A DNA stretch of 64,000 nt from Aquipseudomonas guryensis (GTDB taxonomy: Bacteria; Pseudomonadota; Gammaproteobacteria; Pseudomonadales; Pseudomonadaceae), in assembly GCF_014164785.1 (NCBI RefSeq), contig NZ_JACJFN010000005.1, positions 1 through 64,000 of the forward strand, in the 5' to 3' direction. The notes below the pieces were generated by a model. It searched no databases, was not told where the DNA came from, and was given only the letters and a program-made list of their open reading frames with translations. Made by a program: the position numbers and the translations under genes. Below, in pieces: positions 16,756 to 26,500 of the stretch (the stretch's first letter is position 1; every line of letters starts with the position of its first letter).

Positions 16756-18876
16756 AACCTCGAACTCCGCCTGCAGGGCCGCCCGCACGCAATACAGCAC
16801 GCCCTCGGGCACCCGCCCGGCGAACTGCTCGGCGATGGCCGCCACCGCTGGCAGCTCGCCTTCGCCATCGAGGAAGGCATCCTGGATCTCGCCGAGCAGG
16901 TCGTCCGGCAGGTCCAGCGCCTGCTCCAGGCTCAGTTGCTGGCGGCCGATGGCTTCGGCTAACAGGCTGTAGACGTTCTTCTCGGTGCACTTGAGCTGGG
17001 CGGCGATCTGCAGCGGGGTCATCCCGGCGCGCGCCAGGCTGACCAGCTCATGGCGCAGGTCGACCACCACCTGCGGCGCTTCGGCGGCGCCATTGAGCAC
17101 TTCGAGGAATGCCTCGCCGTAGCGCTCCAGCTTGCGCGCGCCAACGCCACTGACCTGCGCCATGTCGCTCAGCGAGGCCGGCTTGCTGCGCAGCATCTCC
17201 AGCAGGGTGGAGTCGGGGAAGATCACATAAGGCGGCACGCTGTGCTCTTCGGCCAGCTTGCGACGCAGGCTGCGCAGGGCCTCCCACTGTTCGCGCTCCT
17301 CAATGCGCACCAGCTGGCTGGCGCTGCTGCCGGAGGCCTTGGCCGCCTGCTGCGGCTTGAGGTCACGACGCAGTTGCAGAGTCACCTCGCCGCGCAGCAG
17401 CGGCCGGCAGCTGTCGGACAGGCGCAGGCCGCCATAGCCATCGAGGTCGACATCGGCCAGACCTCGGGCCACCAGCTGACGGAACAGAGTGCGCCACTCG
17501 CCTTCGTTGAGCGCCTTGCCCATGCCGAACACCGTCAGGTGCTGGTGGCCGGGAGCGCGAATCTTCTCGTTTTCGCGACCGAGGAGGATATCCACCAGAT
17601 GGCCGACGCCATAACGCTGGCCGCTGCGGTAGATGGCCGACAGCGCTTGGCGTGCCGGTTCGGTGGCATCCCAGGTCTGTACGCCGTCGATGCAGTTGTC
17701 GCAATGCCCGCAGGGCTGCGGCAGCTCCTCGTCGAAGTAGGCCAGCAGCGCCTGGCGGCGGCAGCGGGTTTCCTCGCAGAGGGCGAGCATGGCATCCAGT
17801 TTGTGCTGCTCGACACGCTTGTGCCGCTCGTCACCCTCGGAGTTGCTGAGCATCTGCTTGAGGAAGATCACGTCCTGCAGGCCGTAGGCCATCCACGCAT
17901 CGGCCGGCAGGCCGTCCCGCCCGGCGCGGCCGGTTTCCTGGTAATAGGCTTCCAGCGACTTGGGCAGATCGAGGTGGGCGACGAAGCGCACGTTGGGTTT
18001 GTCGATACCCATGCCGAAGGCGATGGTGGCGACCATGATCAGGCCTTCCTCGTTGAGGAAGCGCTTCTGGTTGTAGGCGCGAAGTTCATTGGGCAGACCG
18101 GCGTGATACGGCAGCGCCGGGTAGCCCTGACCACTGAGAAACTCGGCAACCTCCTCGACCTTCTTGCGCGACAGGCAATAGACGATGCCGGCATCGCCCT
18201 TGCGCGCAGTGAGAAAGGCCAGCAACTGCTTGCGCGGCTGATCCTTGGGCAGGATGCGATAGAAGATGTTCGGTCGGTCGAAGCTGGAGAGGAAGCGCTC
18301 GGCGTTCTCCAGGTGCAGGCGCTGAACGATCTCCTCGCGGGTACGCATGTCTGCCGTGGCGGTCAGGGCGATGCGCGGCACATGGGGAAACAGTTCGGCG
18401 AGCTGGCCCAACTGCAGGTATTCCGGACGGAAATCATGGCCCCATTGCGACACGCAATGCGCTTCGTCGATGGCGAACAGGCCGATCTGCAGCCCCTGCA
18501 GAAAGGCCAGCATGCGCGGCTGAACCAGGCGCTCGGGGGCCACATAAAGGAACTTGATCTCACCGCGACGAATGCGCTCGGCGATATCGCGCTGCTCATC
18601 GTTGCTCAGGGTGGAATTCAGCGCCACGGCTGCCACACCTAGCTCGTCGAGGGTGGAGACCTGATCTTCCATCAGCGCAATCAGCGGCGATACCACCACC
18701 GCCAGGCCTTCGCGCAGCAATCCCGGCACTTGGAAGCACAGCGACTTGCCGCCGCCGGTAGGCATCAGTACCAGCGCATCACCGCCTGCCGCCACGCGTT
18801 CGATGATCGCCGCCTGCTTGCCGCGGAAGGCGTCATAACCGAAGACATCTTTGAGAATGCGGAGGGCGGCGGACAT
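16753..18876 (-). CDS. recQ: ATP-dependent DNA helicase RecQ
   Basis: This 707-residue protein has all superfamily 2 helicase motifs: LMPTGGGKSLCFQ (Walker A), DEAHC (Walker B), LTATAD, then TIAFGMGIDKPNVRFV and QETGRAGRDG. After these come the RecQ-C-terminal zinc cysteines (CRRQ...CGHCDNC) and an HRDC domain (LRRKLAEEHSVPPYVIFPD). A further roughly 110-residue tail follows, as in many Pseudomonas RecQ proteins. It unwinds DNA 3' to 5' in recombination and fork repair. The start at 18876 begins the conserved MSAALRILKDVFGYDAFRGKQ; upstream in-frame sequence is Arg-rich non-coding-like. It is divergent from the yecA-family gene. Confidence 0.96.
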   Translation of the reverse strand: MSAALRILKDVFGYDAFRGKQAAIIERVAAGGDALVLMPTGGGKSLCFQVPGLLREGLAVVVSPLIALMEDQVSTLDELGVAAVALNSTLSNDEQRDIAERIRRGEIKFLYVAPERLVQPRMLAFLQGLQIGLFAIDEAHCVSQWGHDFRPEYLQLGQLAELFPHVPRIALTATADMRTREEIVQRLHLENAERFLSSFDRPNIFYRILPKDQPRKQLLAFLTARKGDAGIVYCLSRKKVEEVAEFLSGQGYPALPYHAGLPNELRAYNQKRFLNEEGLIMVATIAFGMGIDKPNVRFVAHLDLPKSLEAYYQETGRAGRDGLPADAWMAYGLQDVIFLKQMLSNSEGDERHKRVEQHKLDAMLALCEETRCRRQALLAYFDEELPQPCGHCDNCIDGVQTWDATEPARQALSAIYRSGQRYGVGHLVDILLGRENEKIRAPGHQHLTVFGMGKALNEGEWRTLFRQLVARGLADVDLDGYGGLRLSDSCRPLLRGEVTLQLRRDLKPQQAAKASGSSASQLVRIEEREQWEALRSLRRKLAEEHSVPPYVIFPDSTLLEMLRSKPASLSDMAQVSGVGARKLERYGEAFLEVLNGAAEAPQVVVDLRHELVSLARAGMTPLQIAAQLKCTEKNVYSLLAEAIGRQQLSLEQALDLPDDLLGEIQDAFLDGEGELPAVAAIAEQFAGRVPEGVLYCVRAALQAEFEV

Positions 18877-19021
18877 GAGTGGCGGGATCATCCGAAGACT
18901 GAAGAAGCGGGCGCGCAGTATACGCGAGCCAGCCAGCTGCGGCGCCCTCGCCCGTCGGCCGTGCTTTTGCCGGCCCGGGCGGCTAGAATCCCGGTGTTTA
19001 CTCACTCAAGGTAGTGCCACG

Positions 19022-19609
19022 ATGTCCTTCGCCGAGCAATTGTCCCGCCTGCAAGCCTTCCTCGATGCCGATGAACTGCACGAGGAGGCCCTGGACTACG
19101 TGGCCGCCCACGGCTACCTGACTGCCCTGTCGATCTGCCCCGACCAGGTGCCGGAGCGCGAATGGATCGACGCCCTGTTCGCCGAGCCGCCGCACTACCG
19201 CAGCGACGCCGAGCGCGTGGACATCGAAGCCACCCTGCAACAGCTCAAGGCCCATATTGGCCGTCAGCTGGCCAGTGACGATGACCCGGAATTCCCCTGC
19301 GACGTTGACCTCGGCGAAGACCCGGACGACTCCGACCTGCGCGGCTGGTGCATCGGGTTCATGGAAGGCGTGTTCCTGCGTGAATCGGTGTGGTTCGAAG
19401 ACGCCGAAGACGAAGTCAGCGAACTGCTGCTGCCGATCATGGTGGCCTCCGGCCTCTTCGACGAACAACCCGAGTTCGCCGAAATCGCCCGTGACCGCGA
19501 CCTGGTGGACAGCATGGTCGACCAGATCCCTGAACTGCTCACCGCACTGTTCCTGCTCTGCCATGCGCCGGAAGAGAAGCCGGCACTGCTCAAGCCCCGC
19601 CACCACTAA
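19022..19609 (+). CDS. YecA/YgfB (UPF0149) family protein
   Basis: This 195-residue acidic protein has the UPF0149 core (LHEEALDYVAAHGYLTALSICP and WCIGFMEGVFLRESVWF). It lacks the C-terminal SEC-C zinc motif that some YecA proteins carry. The function is unknown. It is divergent from recQ across 145 bases, and the stop codon abuts a repeat element (copy D). Confidence 0.88.
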   Translation: MSFAEQLSRLQAFLDADELHEEALDYVAAHGYLTALSICPDQVPEREWIDALFAEPPHYRSDAERVDIEATLQQLKAHIGRQLASDDDPEFPCDVDLGEDPDDSDLRGWCIGFMEGVFLRESVWFEDAEDEVSELLLPIMVASGLFDEQPEFAEIARDRDLVDSMVDQIPELLTALFLLCHAPEEKPALLKPRHH

Positions 19610-19748
19610 CTTCTAAACGATAAGTGCCTGCACTCGATCATGCGTCGTTAAAAAGCGGTTCGGAATGCTCATTTACTACTCGTAAACTGCGCTTCCTCAC
19701 CGCTTTTTGCCTCGCCTGCTCTTCGCTCGGCGACTTCTCGTTTAGAAG
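19610..19748. repeat. Nested-palindrome element, copy D (reverse orientation)
   Basis: Outer arms CTTCTAAACGATAAGT (19610-19625) and ACTTCTCGTTTAGAAG (19733-19748) pair with one mismatch. Inner arms AAAAAGCGGT (19650-19659) and ACCGCTTTTT (19699-19708) are perfect. Read on the minus strand the core is TTTAC-GAGTA-GTAAA-TGAGC. It begins at the base after the TAA stop codon of the yecA-family gene. Confidence 0.85.
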
Positions 19749-19763
19749 CAAGGCCACCCGTTA

Positions 19764-20165
19764 ATGCCGCACCGCGACATCCCGCAAAGCCGCCACCGTA
19801 GCGTACGTTATGTATTGCTGGCGGTCGGCTGGCTGAGCGTGGTGCTGGGGGTGATCGGCATCTTCGTGCCGGTGCTGCCGACTACGCCTTTCCTGCTTCT
19901 GGCAGCTGCCTGTTTCGTACGCAGCTCACGGCGTTTCTACCAGTGGCTGGTCAATCACCAGCACCTCGGGCCGTGGATTCGCGACTACCTGGAAGGCAAT
20001 GGCATTCCGCTCAAGGGCAAGGTCTACGCCATCGGCCTGATGTGGCTGAGCATCGGCCTGTCCTGCTACCTGGTGCCGCTACCCTGGGCCCGCGCCTTCA
20101 TGCTCACCAGCGCGGTGCTGGTCAGCGTCTACATCCTCAAACAGAAGACTCTTCCGGTTCGCTGA
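19764..20165 (+). CDS. YbaN family (DUF454) inner-membrane protein
   Basis: This 133-residue protein has two or three transmembrane helices and the DUF454 signature GIFVPVLPTTPFLLLAAACF followed by RSSRRFYQWL. The function is unknown. It lies 80 bases upstream of lapG, in the same direction. Start ATG 19764 has AAGG ten bases upstream. Confidence 0.87.
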   Translation: MPHRDIPQSRHRSVRYVLLAVGWLSVVLGVIGIFVPVLPTTPFLLLAAACFVRSSRRFYQWLVNHQHLGPWIRDYLEGNGIPLKGKVYAIGLMWLSIGLSCYLVPLPWARAFMLTSAVLVSVYILKQKTLPVR

Positions 20166-20246
20166 ACCCGGTGGGGCGGTAAAGAAAAGCGGCAAAAGTG
20201 TGACGCAGCACCTAAACTTTTGGCACTTTCAGCACAGAGACAGTCC

Positions 20247-20945
20247 ATGCATTTTCGGTCGAGCATTCAAGGACGAGCGCAGCGCCGGCCGGTGGCCTGG
20301 CTGGCGCTCGGCCTGTTGCTGGGCTTGTTGCTGGGCGTAGCTGCCAAGGCCAACTGGGACTTTGGCCTGGTCATCCAGAATGCCGAGCAGCGCTATGGCA
20401 AGCTGGGGGTCGCCAAGGGCCGTATCGAGGCCTGGGACGAACTGATCCAGGCCAGCGCCAACCTCTCCGAAAGTGAAAAGCTCGCCACGGTAAATCGCTT
20501 CTTCAACCGCCAGTTCCGTTTCTCCGATGACATCCGCAACTGGCGCCAGGAGGACTACTGGGCCACCCCGGTAGAAGCGCTGGTGAAAGGCGCCGGGGAT
20601 TGCGAGGACTACTCCATTGCCAAGTATTTCACCCTGCGCCGCCTCGGCGTGCCCAGCGACAAGCTGCGCATCACTTACGTCAAGGCCCTGAAATACAACC
20701 AGGCACACATGGTACTGACCTACTACTCAAGCCCTGGCGCCGAACCGCTGGTGCTGGACAACCTGATTGGCGAAATCCGCCCGGCGTCCCAGCGCAAGGA
20801 TCTGCTGCCAGTCTACGCCTTCAATGCCGAAGGCCTTTATCTACCGGGTTCTACCAGCCGCAAGAGCGATGCCAAGAAGCTGTCGCGCTGGCAGGATCTG
20901 TTGAAAAAAATGCGGGCCGAAGGCTTCGCCATCGGAGAGGGTTAG
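20247..20945 (+). CDS. lapG: LapG periplasmic cysteine protease
   Basis: This 232-residue transglutaminase-like cysteine protease (bacterial TGc, DUF920) has an N-terminal signal/anchor helix (about 16-33). The catalytic triad is visible as Cys119 (AGDCEDY), His154 (NQAHMV) and Asp171 (LVLDNL). LapG cuts the N-terminal retention module of LapA-type adhesins and so releases cells from biofilm. It is calcium dependent and held in check by LapD. The ORF can be extended to a TTG at 20220, but ATG 20247 gives the normal N-terminus. It lies nine bases before lapD, so the two are co-transcribed. Confidence 0.94.
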   Translation: MHFRSSIQGRAQRRPVAWLALGLLLGLLLGVAAKANWDFGLVIQNAEQRYGKLGVAKGRIEAWDELIQASANLSESEKLATVNRFFNRQFRFSDDIRNWRQEDYWATPVEALVKGAGDCEDYSIAKYFTLRRLGVPSDKLRITYVKALKYNQAHMVLTYYSSPGAEPLVLDNLIGEIRPASQRKDLLPVYAFNAEGLYLPGSTSRKSDAKKLSRWQDLLKKMRAEGFAIGEG

Positions 20946-20954
20946 GAGAACTCT

Positions 20955-22901
20955 ATGTCTCTGTTAAAGCAGCTATTTCTCGCCATCTGCCTGTTCTTGG
21001 TAGTGGCCTTCACCGGCAGTTTTATCGCCGGGGTGGAGAGCTCACGCGAGCAACTGCTCAGCCAGCTGCGCTCCCATGCCCAGGACGCTGCTACCGCCCT
21101 TGGCCTGTCGATGACGCCGCACATCGATGATCCGGCGATGATCGAGCTCATGGTCAGCTCCATCTTCGACAGCGGCTACTTCGCCACCATTCGCGTGGTA
21201 CGCATTCCCAGCGAGGAAGTGATAGTCGAACGGCGCACCACCACCACCTCGGATAATGTCCCGACCTGGTTCGTCGACATGGTCGATCTGGAGCCCCAGG
21301 GTGGTGACGCCCTGATCATGCGCGGCTGGGAACAGGCTGCACGGGTCGAGGTACTCAGCCACCCGCAATTCGCCCTGGCCAAGCTGTGGGACAGCGCCAT
21401 CGGCAGCCTGCTCTGGCTGCTGTTGTGCGGTGTGGTCAGTGCCATCCTTGGCGGCTGGCTGCTGCGCACCCAGTTGCGCCCTCTCGACAATATGGTGCAG
21501 CAGGCCCAGGCCATCAGCCGGCGCGAGTTTCTCTCCCTGCCCAAGGTGCCGCGCACCCCCGAGCTGAAGCGCGTGGTCATGGCCATGAACCAGATGGTCG
21601 AGAAGCTGAAAAACCTGTTCGCCGAAGAAGCTGCCCGCAGCGAGAAACTGCGCGAAGAAGCCTATCAGGACAGCCTTACCGGCCTGGCCAATCGCCGTCT
21701 GTTCGATATCAAAATGGCCAACCAGCTCACCGTCACCGAACAGAACGCTGAGGGCTATCTGATGCTCCTGCGGGTAAACGACCTCGGCGGCCTCAACCAG
21801 CGCCTAGGCGGACAGCGCACCGATGCGCTGATCCACGAAATCGGCGAAGTGTTCAAGGAACTGCTGGCCGAGCACGGCAAGCCCGACTGGCTGGCTGCAC
21901 GCAGCCGCGGCGGCGAGTTTACCTTCCTCGCCCCAGGCCTGGCCGCCGAGGAGGTCGAGCAGCGGGCAGAACGCCTGAGCCAGCGCCTAGAGAACCTGCG
22001 CGCCACCGGTGCCAGCGACTGCACGCCGGTGGCACACATGGGCATCACCGCCTTTCGACCGGGAGAAGAAGCCGCCCAGGTATTTGCCCGCGTCGATCAG
22101 GCCCTGGCTCAGGCACAAAGCCGCCCGGCTCAGCCCTGGGCGAGGGTCGACGACTACCAGGCGCAGAGCGGTCAGGGCCTACACCAGTGGCGCGAATGGG
22201 TCGATCAGGCCCTCAGCCACAACCAGCTACAGCTGTACTTCCAACCGGTAGCCCAGTGTGCAAACACAGGCCAGATACTTCACCACAAGGTTCTCGCACG
22301 CCTGCTGGATCCTAGCGGCGAGGCTATTGCCGCCGGCCGCTTCCTACCCTGGATCGAGCGCCTGGGCTGGATGGCGCGTTTCGACCTGGCCATGCTCGAA
22401 AACAGCCTGGCACACCTCGAACAGCACCCTCAGCCTCTGGCCATCAGCCTGTCGGCGGCCACCCTGTACGACGCCGACAGCCGTGCAAAACTCTTGACCA
22501 TATTGCGTGCCCACCCGCTACAGGCCCCGCTGCTGACCCTGGAAATGGATGAGACCCAACTGCCCTCGCCAACTGATCTGGAGCGGGTTTGCCAGGTGCT
22601 CAACGAGACCGGCTACCACCTGGGTGTACAGCACTTCGGTGGGCGCTTCAGCCTGATCGGCAACTTGACTCACCTGGGCCTGGCCTACCTGAAGATTGAC
22701 GGCAGTTACATCCGCGCCATCGACCAGGAAAGCGACAAACGCATGTTCATCGAAGCCATCTTCCGCGCCACCAACAGCATTGACCTGCCGTTGATTGCCG
22801 AGATGGTGGAAACCGAAGGTGAACTGACAGCGCTGAACGAACTGGGTATCCACGGCGCCATGGGTCGCCTGATTGGTGCACCGGCACCCTGGCAGGGCTA
22901 G
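20955..22901 (+). CDS. lapD: LapD c-di-GMP receptor
   Basis: This 648-residue protein has TM1 (about 5-26), a periplasmic LapD/MoxY output domain (27-145) with the conserved GW at 124-125, TM2 (about 147-171), HAMP (about 172-225), a GGDEF-like domain (230-395) and an EAL-like domain (410-640). The cyclase site is degenerate (RGGEF, 318-322) and the EAL motif is replaced by KVL (445-447), so it should bind c-di-GMP without making or cleaving it. When c-di-GMP is bound, the periplasmic domain sequesters LapG; Trp125 is the contact residue known from P. fluorescens. AGGAG lies upstream of the ATG. Confidence 0.95.
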   Translation: MSLLKQLFLAICLFLVVAFTGSFIAGVESSREQLLSQLRSHAQDAATALGLSMTPHIDDPAMIELMVSSIFDSGYFATIRVVRIPSEEVIVERRTTTTSDNVPTWFVDMVDLEPQGGDALIMRGWEQAARVEVLSHPQFALAKLWDSAIGSLLWLLLCGVVSAILGGWLLRTQLRPLDNMVQQAQAISRREFLSLPKVPRTPELKRVVMAMNQMVEKLKNLFAEEAARSEKLREEAYQDSLTGLANRRLFDIKMANQLTVTEQNAEGYLMLLRVNDLGGLNQRLGGQRTDALIHEIGEVFKELLAEHGKPDWLAARSRGGEFTFLAPGLAAEEVEQRAERLSQRLENLRATGASDCTPVAHMGITAFRPGEEAAQVFARVDQALAQAQSRPAQPWARVDDYQAQSGQGLHQWREWVDQALSHNQLQLYFQPVAQCANTGQILHHKVLARLLDPSGEAIAAGRFLPWIERLGWMARFDLAMLENSLAHLEQHPQPLAISLSAATLYDADSRAKLLTILRAHPLQAPLLTLEMDETQLPSPTDLERVCQVLNETGYHLGVQHFGGRFSLIGNLTHLGLAYLKIDGSYIRAIDQESDKRMFIEAIFRATNSIDLPLIAEMVETEGELTALNELGIHGAMGRLIGAPAPWQG

Positions 22902-22904
22902 CAA

Positions 22905-22925
22905 GTAGCCCGGATGCAATCCGGG
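22905..22925 (+). repeat. REP-like palindrome, GTAGCCCGGATGCAATCCGGG class
   Basis: A GTAG tetranucleotide is followed by the hairpin CCCGGATGCAATCCGGG. It lies four bases after the lapD stop codon. A head-to-head pair of the same class occurs at 39624-39690 and a degenerate pair at 48841-48898. Confidence 0.85.
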
Positions 22926-22958
22926 AGCGGCCAGCTCATAAGTTTGTTGGGGATATTG

Positions 22959-22985
22959 CCCACTCCTCATAGCAGGAGTGGGTTT
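22959..22985 (+). terminator. Terminator after lapD
   Basis: The stem CCCACTCCT / AGGAGTGGG has a six-base loop and is followed by TTTA. It lies about 60 bases after the lapD stop codon. Confidence 0.65.
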
Positions 22986-23068
22986 AAAAAGGCTGTCAGC
23001 TGCCCAAAAGACTCAGGCAGAGCAAGGACCATAAGCAAAGAGGATCACCCTGGCGTGCAAACGAACAC

Positions 23069-23410
23069 TCAAATCAACTGATGTTCATCATCGCCCAGCA
23101 GGCCGCTCAGGCCTTCTATCTCGGCACGGGTCACCGCCCGCTGGTCGAGTTTGCGCCGTGCCGGCTCGGGCAGGTCGGTGTAGCGAATCACGCCCTTCTG
23201 CACCAGCACGCTGACCACGTCTTCCAGTACCCGTACCAGTTCGAGATCTGACTCTTTCAGGCTGGTAAGGCGCGACTTCACCTCTTCCCTGGCTGTCAGC
23301 CAGCTTTCCAGCTCCGGACTTTCAACCGCCAGGGTTTCCGTCATGCCCTCGAAAGGCTCGTACTCAACCCGCAGCAGCCGTCCATCCTCGTCCCTCAGCA
23401 CATACACCAT
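23069..23410 (-). CDS. Small conserved Pseudomonas protein in the lap locus
   Basis: This 113-residue acidic protein starts MVYVLRDEDGRLLRVEYEPF and resembles a family that Pseudomonas annotations often label tryptophan synthase beta-like, without enzymatic basis. No membrane segment or catalytic motif is visible; residues 50-85 (ESDLELVRVLEDVVSVLVQKGV) are helical. The start at 23410 has a strong GGAGG; the frame to 23428 would begin within that ribosome-binding region. It lies downstream of lapA on the same strand, behind a terminator, so it probably has its own promoter or depends on read-through. Function is unknown. Confidence 0.75.
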   Translation of the reverse strand: MVYVLRDEDGRLLRVEYEPFEGMTETLAVESPELESWLTAREEVKSRLTSLKESDLELVRVLEDVVSVLVQKGVIRYTDLPEPARRKLDQRAVTRAEIEGLSGLLGDDEHQLI

Positions 23411-23429
23411 GCGACATCCTCCAGGCATG

Positions 23430-23462
23430 AAAAAGCCCGCTCCCCGGTAAGGGTAGCGGGCT
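23430..23462 (-). terminator. Rho-independent terminator of lapA
   Basis: On the minus strand AGCCCGCT pairs with AGCGGGCT and is followed by TTTTC, about 95 bases after the lapA stop codon. It immediately precedes the ribosome-binding site of the 113-residue gene. Confidence 0.85.
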
Positions 23463-23554
23463 GATCATATAAGTGCAGTTCGCACGGTGTCGAATGCATC
23501 ACGCGGCCTGGCGAGCCCAGCGCCTCCACGCTGGGCTCGGATATGGCCTAAGCG

Positions 23555-26500
23555 CTAGGCCACATCCACCTTGAGGGTGCCATCGCCGAGCATGCCCAAG
23601 ATCACGCTGCCCTCACTGCCAGTGGAGTAACTGGTGTAGAGGTTGACGTCCTGCAGCACGATGGTTTGCTCGGTCGAGGTCGCCGGATCCGCCGCAGAGG
23701 TAGCGCTGACCTTGATCACCGTATCCAGCGCCCCGCCGCCTCCCAGGTTGGCCGTACTGATGTCGATGAAGTTCAGCAGGTTACCGAGACCTCCATTGCC
23801 GATCTGGTTCTCCCCACTGAGCAGATCGGAGAGATCCAGACGATCACCATTAGCGTTGCCATTGAAGTTATGGACAAAGCCCTGGATCGTATCCGTCCCG
23901 GTCGTGCCGGCTTTCCACAGATAGGTATCGTTGTCGGCACCACCAATCAGCGTGTCATTACCCAGCCCGCCAATCAGCACATCGTCACCCGCCAGACCGG
24001 ACAAGGTGTCGTCGCCCGTGCTGCCCTGAATGGCATCTGCCAGTGCCGATCCGGTGAAGGTGGTTCCAGCTTCGATGGTCACATGCAGGTTCACACTGGA
24101 GGTGGCATCGTTGTCGGCATCCTGCACCGCCACCTGGAAGTCCAGTTCGGCATCCAGAGTGGTGTTCTCCGAAGTGATCAGACCAATGTCGGAGACTTTC
24201 ACCACATCGCTGTCGGTCTGGCCAGTGAAGGTGGTAGTCGAATTCGAACCACCCGTATCGCCGAAGGCCGCATTGAAGTTCAGCGCGGACGAGGTAGTGA
24301 TGTCTTCCACACTGGTCAGAATCTGCGCACCGTAGATCTGCCAGTTTTCACCCACACCGTTGTAGTCATTACGCTCGATAACGATGGCACCATCGTTGTT
24401 ATCCAGCGTGATCCCGTAGGCCAACAGTGCCGCCAGGGTTGCTGCACTGCTGCCGGATGTGGCGATATCGCTATTGCTGATCACCAGAGCGCGGGTGGTT
24501 TTTACGCCACCGTCGCCAATCAGCTTGAGCACCACCACCAGGTCTTCGTTGTTGATGCCGTCGAACTTGAGATAGATGCCCTCCGCCCGGCCATCGGGAT
24601 TAGCCACCACGGTGCCGGTCGGGTTAGTGGTATGGAATGTCAGATCCAGCACCTCACCCTTGCCAATGGTGTCACCGGCAACGCCGTTCGCCGTATTCGA
24701 GACGCTGACCCAAGACGCCGCTTGAGTGAACTGCTCGCCGTTGACGAATATGTTGGTGTTAGCCCCACCCGTCTGCAGGTTATTACCACCTGTACCTGCT
24801 CCTGGCTCTGCGGCACTGCGGAACTGGACATAGAAGTCATTGTCTAGCTTGGCCACCGACACGGCCGGCTGGGTGTTATCCAGCACACCGCCTCCCGACT
24901 CGTAGCCCGTGATGCTCAACGAGGCACTGGTTTTCAGGACACTAAAGCCCTCGAGTGGCTCGTTCAGCGATACCGTGTAGGTACCGTTGACCTTGTCGAA
25001 TACCAAGGTGCCCGTGGCTTCCACAGTTGTTCCCGGGGTAGCCGGGTTCGGCGCATAGTTGAACTCGACCTCGAAGGTTGCCGTAGTGGCACTCTCCGAC
25101 AGCCAGGTCACCGACTGCGAACTGATGGCTGTGCCGCCCACAGTGCCGCTCAGGCTGATCGCCTTGAAGTCCGAATCAATTGCACTGAATGGGCCTGTGC
25201 CACGGGTATCGGCACCAGTGCTGTAGTCGAAAATCCCAGTGGCCCCTGCCGGGTTGCTGCTGTTGGCGTATACCAGATTGGAGGTAGCCAGGATGGCCGG
25301 AACATCATCCTCAACCTGGATCAACAGGCTACCTGCCAGCGGCAGCGGGTTGACACCATCGGAAGCCTGAATGGCTCCGGTCAGGTTCAGTGTCAGGATC
25401 TCGTTGTCGTCGCTGTTGTCGTCGGGGTGATCCAGCGGCCCGAGCAAGGTGAACGTGTAGGCGCCATTGCTCTGCACCACCAGGGTGAAGATGGTTGTCG
25501 CCCCAGCCATTGCCGTCAGCGTATTGCCAGAGAAGCCATAGGTAACGGCCACCCCGTCCGAGGTCAGCACTGGCATGCCAGTCGGCGTGTTGTCCAGGCT
25601 GAACTGCCCACTGTTGGTGCCCACCAGCAGCTCGACCAGGCTACCGGAGACGGTGGTGGTCTGAGCATCGTTATCGGTAATGCCGCCGGGCAGCTCATCC
25701 TCGTCGACCTTGCCGATCACCGGAGCGGTATCCTCGACATGGATGCTGAGGGTCGCTGTCGAAGGATCACCGTCCTTGTCAACGATGACGTACTCGAAGC
25801 TCTCGGCCTGATCCCCGACCACGTTCGACGGAGCCCGATAAGTCCAGGCACCCGTGGCGAAGTTGAAGGAGAAGGTGCCACCCAGATCCGTTGCAACATT
25901 GGTCAACAGGTGATCGCCGTCAGCAATACCATCCCAGGTATAGGTGGTGCCATCGACCTCGATGGACAGGATCCGACCGGGGCCATCGGCACCAAAGGCA
26001 TCGTCGTCGCCGCCGCCAACAGCGTTGTTATCGCCCAGCAGGACGTTGCCGTTGACCACCGCTCCGAGTACCGCGTCGAGCAGGGTGTCGACCAGCTCGT
26101 CGAAGTCATCTACCCGCAGCGGATCCTTGTTCGGGTTGGCATCGAGATCTACATCCTCCAGGCGAGCATCAACAATGCCGTCACCAATACCGATGGTGGT
26201 GACATTGACCGGGTTGGCCGGATCGTTGAGGAAGGTGCTCCAGTCAGTGGCTGTGCCAGTCAGCAATGAGGTGCCACCAGGGCCGTTCTGCTGGTTGGGG
26301 TTACCGTCACTGACGAAGACGACCTGATTGCTCCAGCCCGGCAGCGGATCATAGTCATCCATGGTCTTCTCGATGGCATCGGTGAAGTCCGTGCCATTGC
26401 CGATGGTATTGGGACGAACGCCACCCACCTCAAGTGGGTTAAGGGCGTTGACCTGAGCTGTGAAGGACGCCGCGGTGGTAAACGGACCGAACGACAGCGC

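Noticed and set aside
17050..18642. 530-residue open frame opposite recQ
   Set aside because: RecQ shows all helicase motifs on the other strand; the mirror frame has none.
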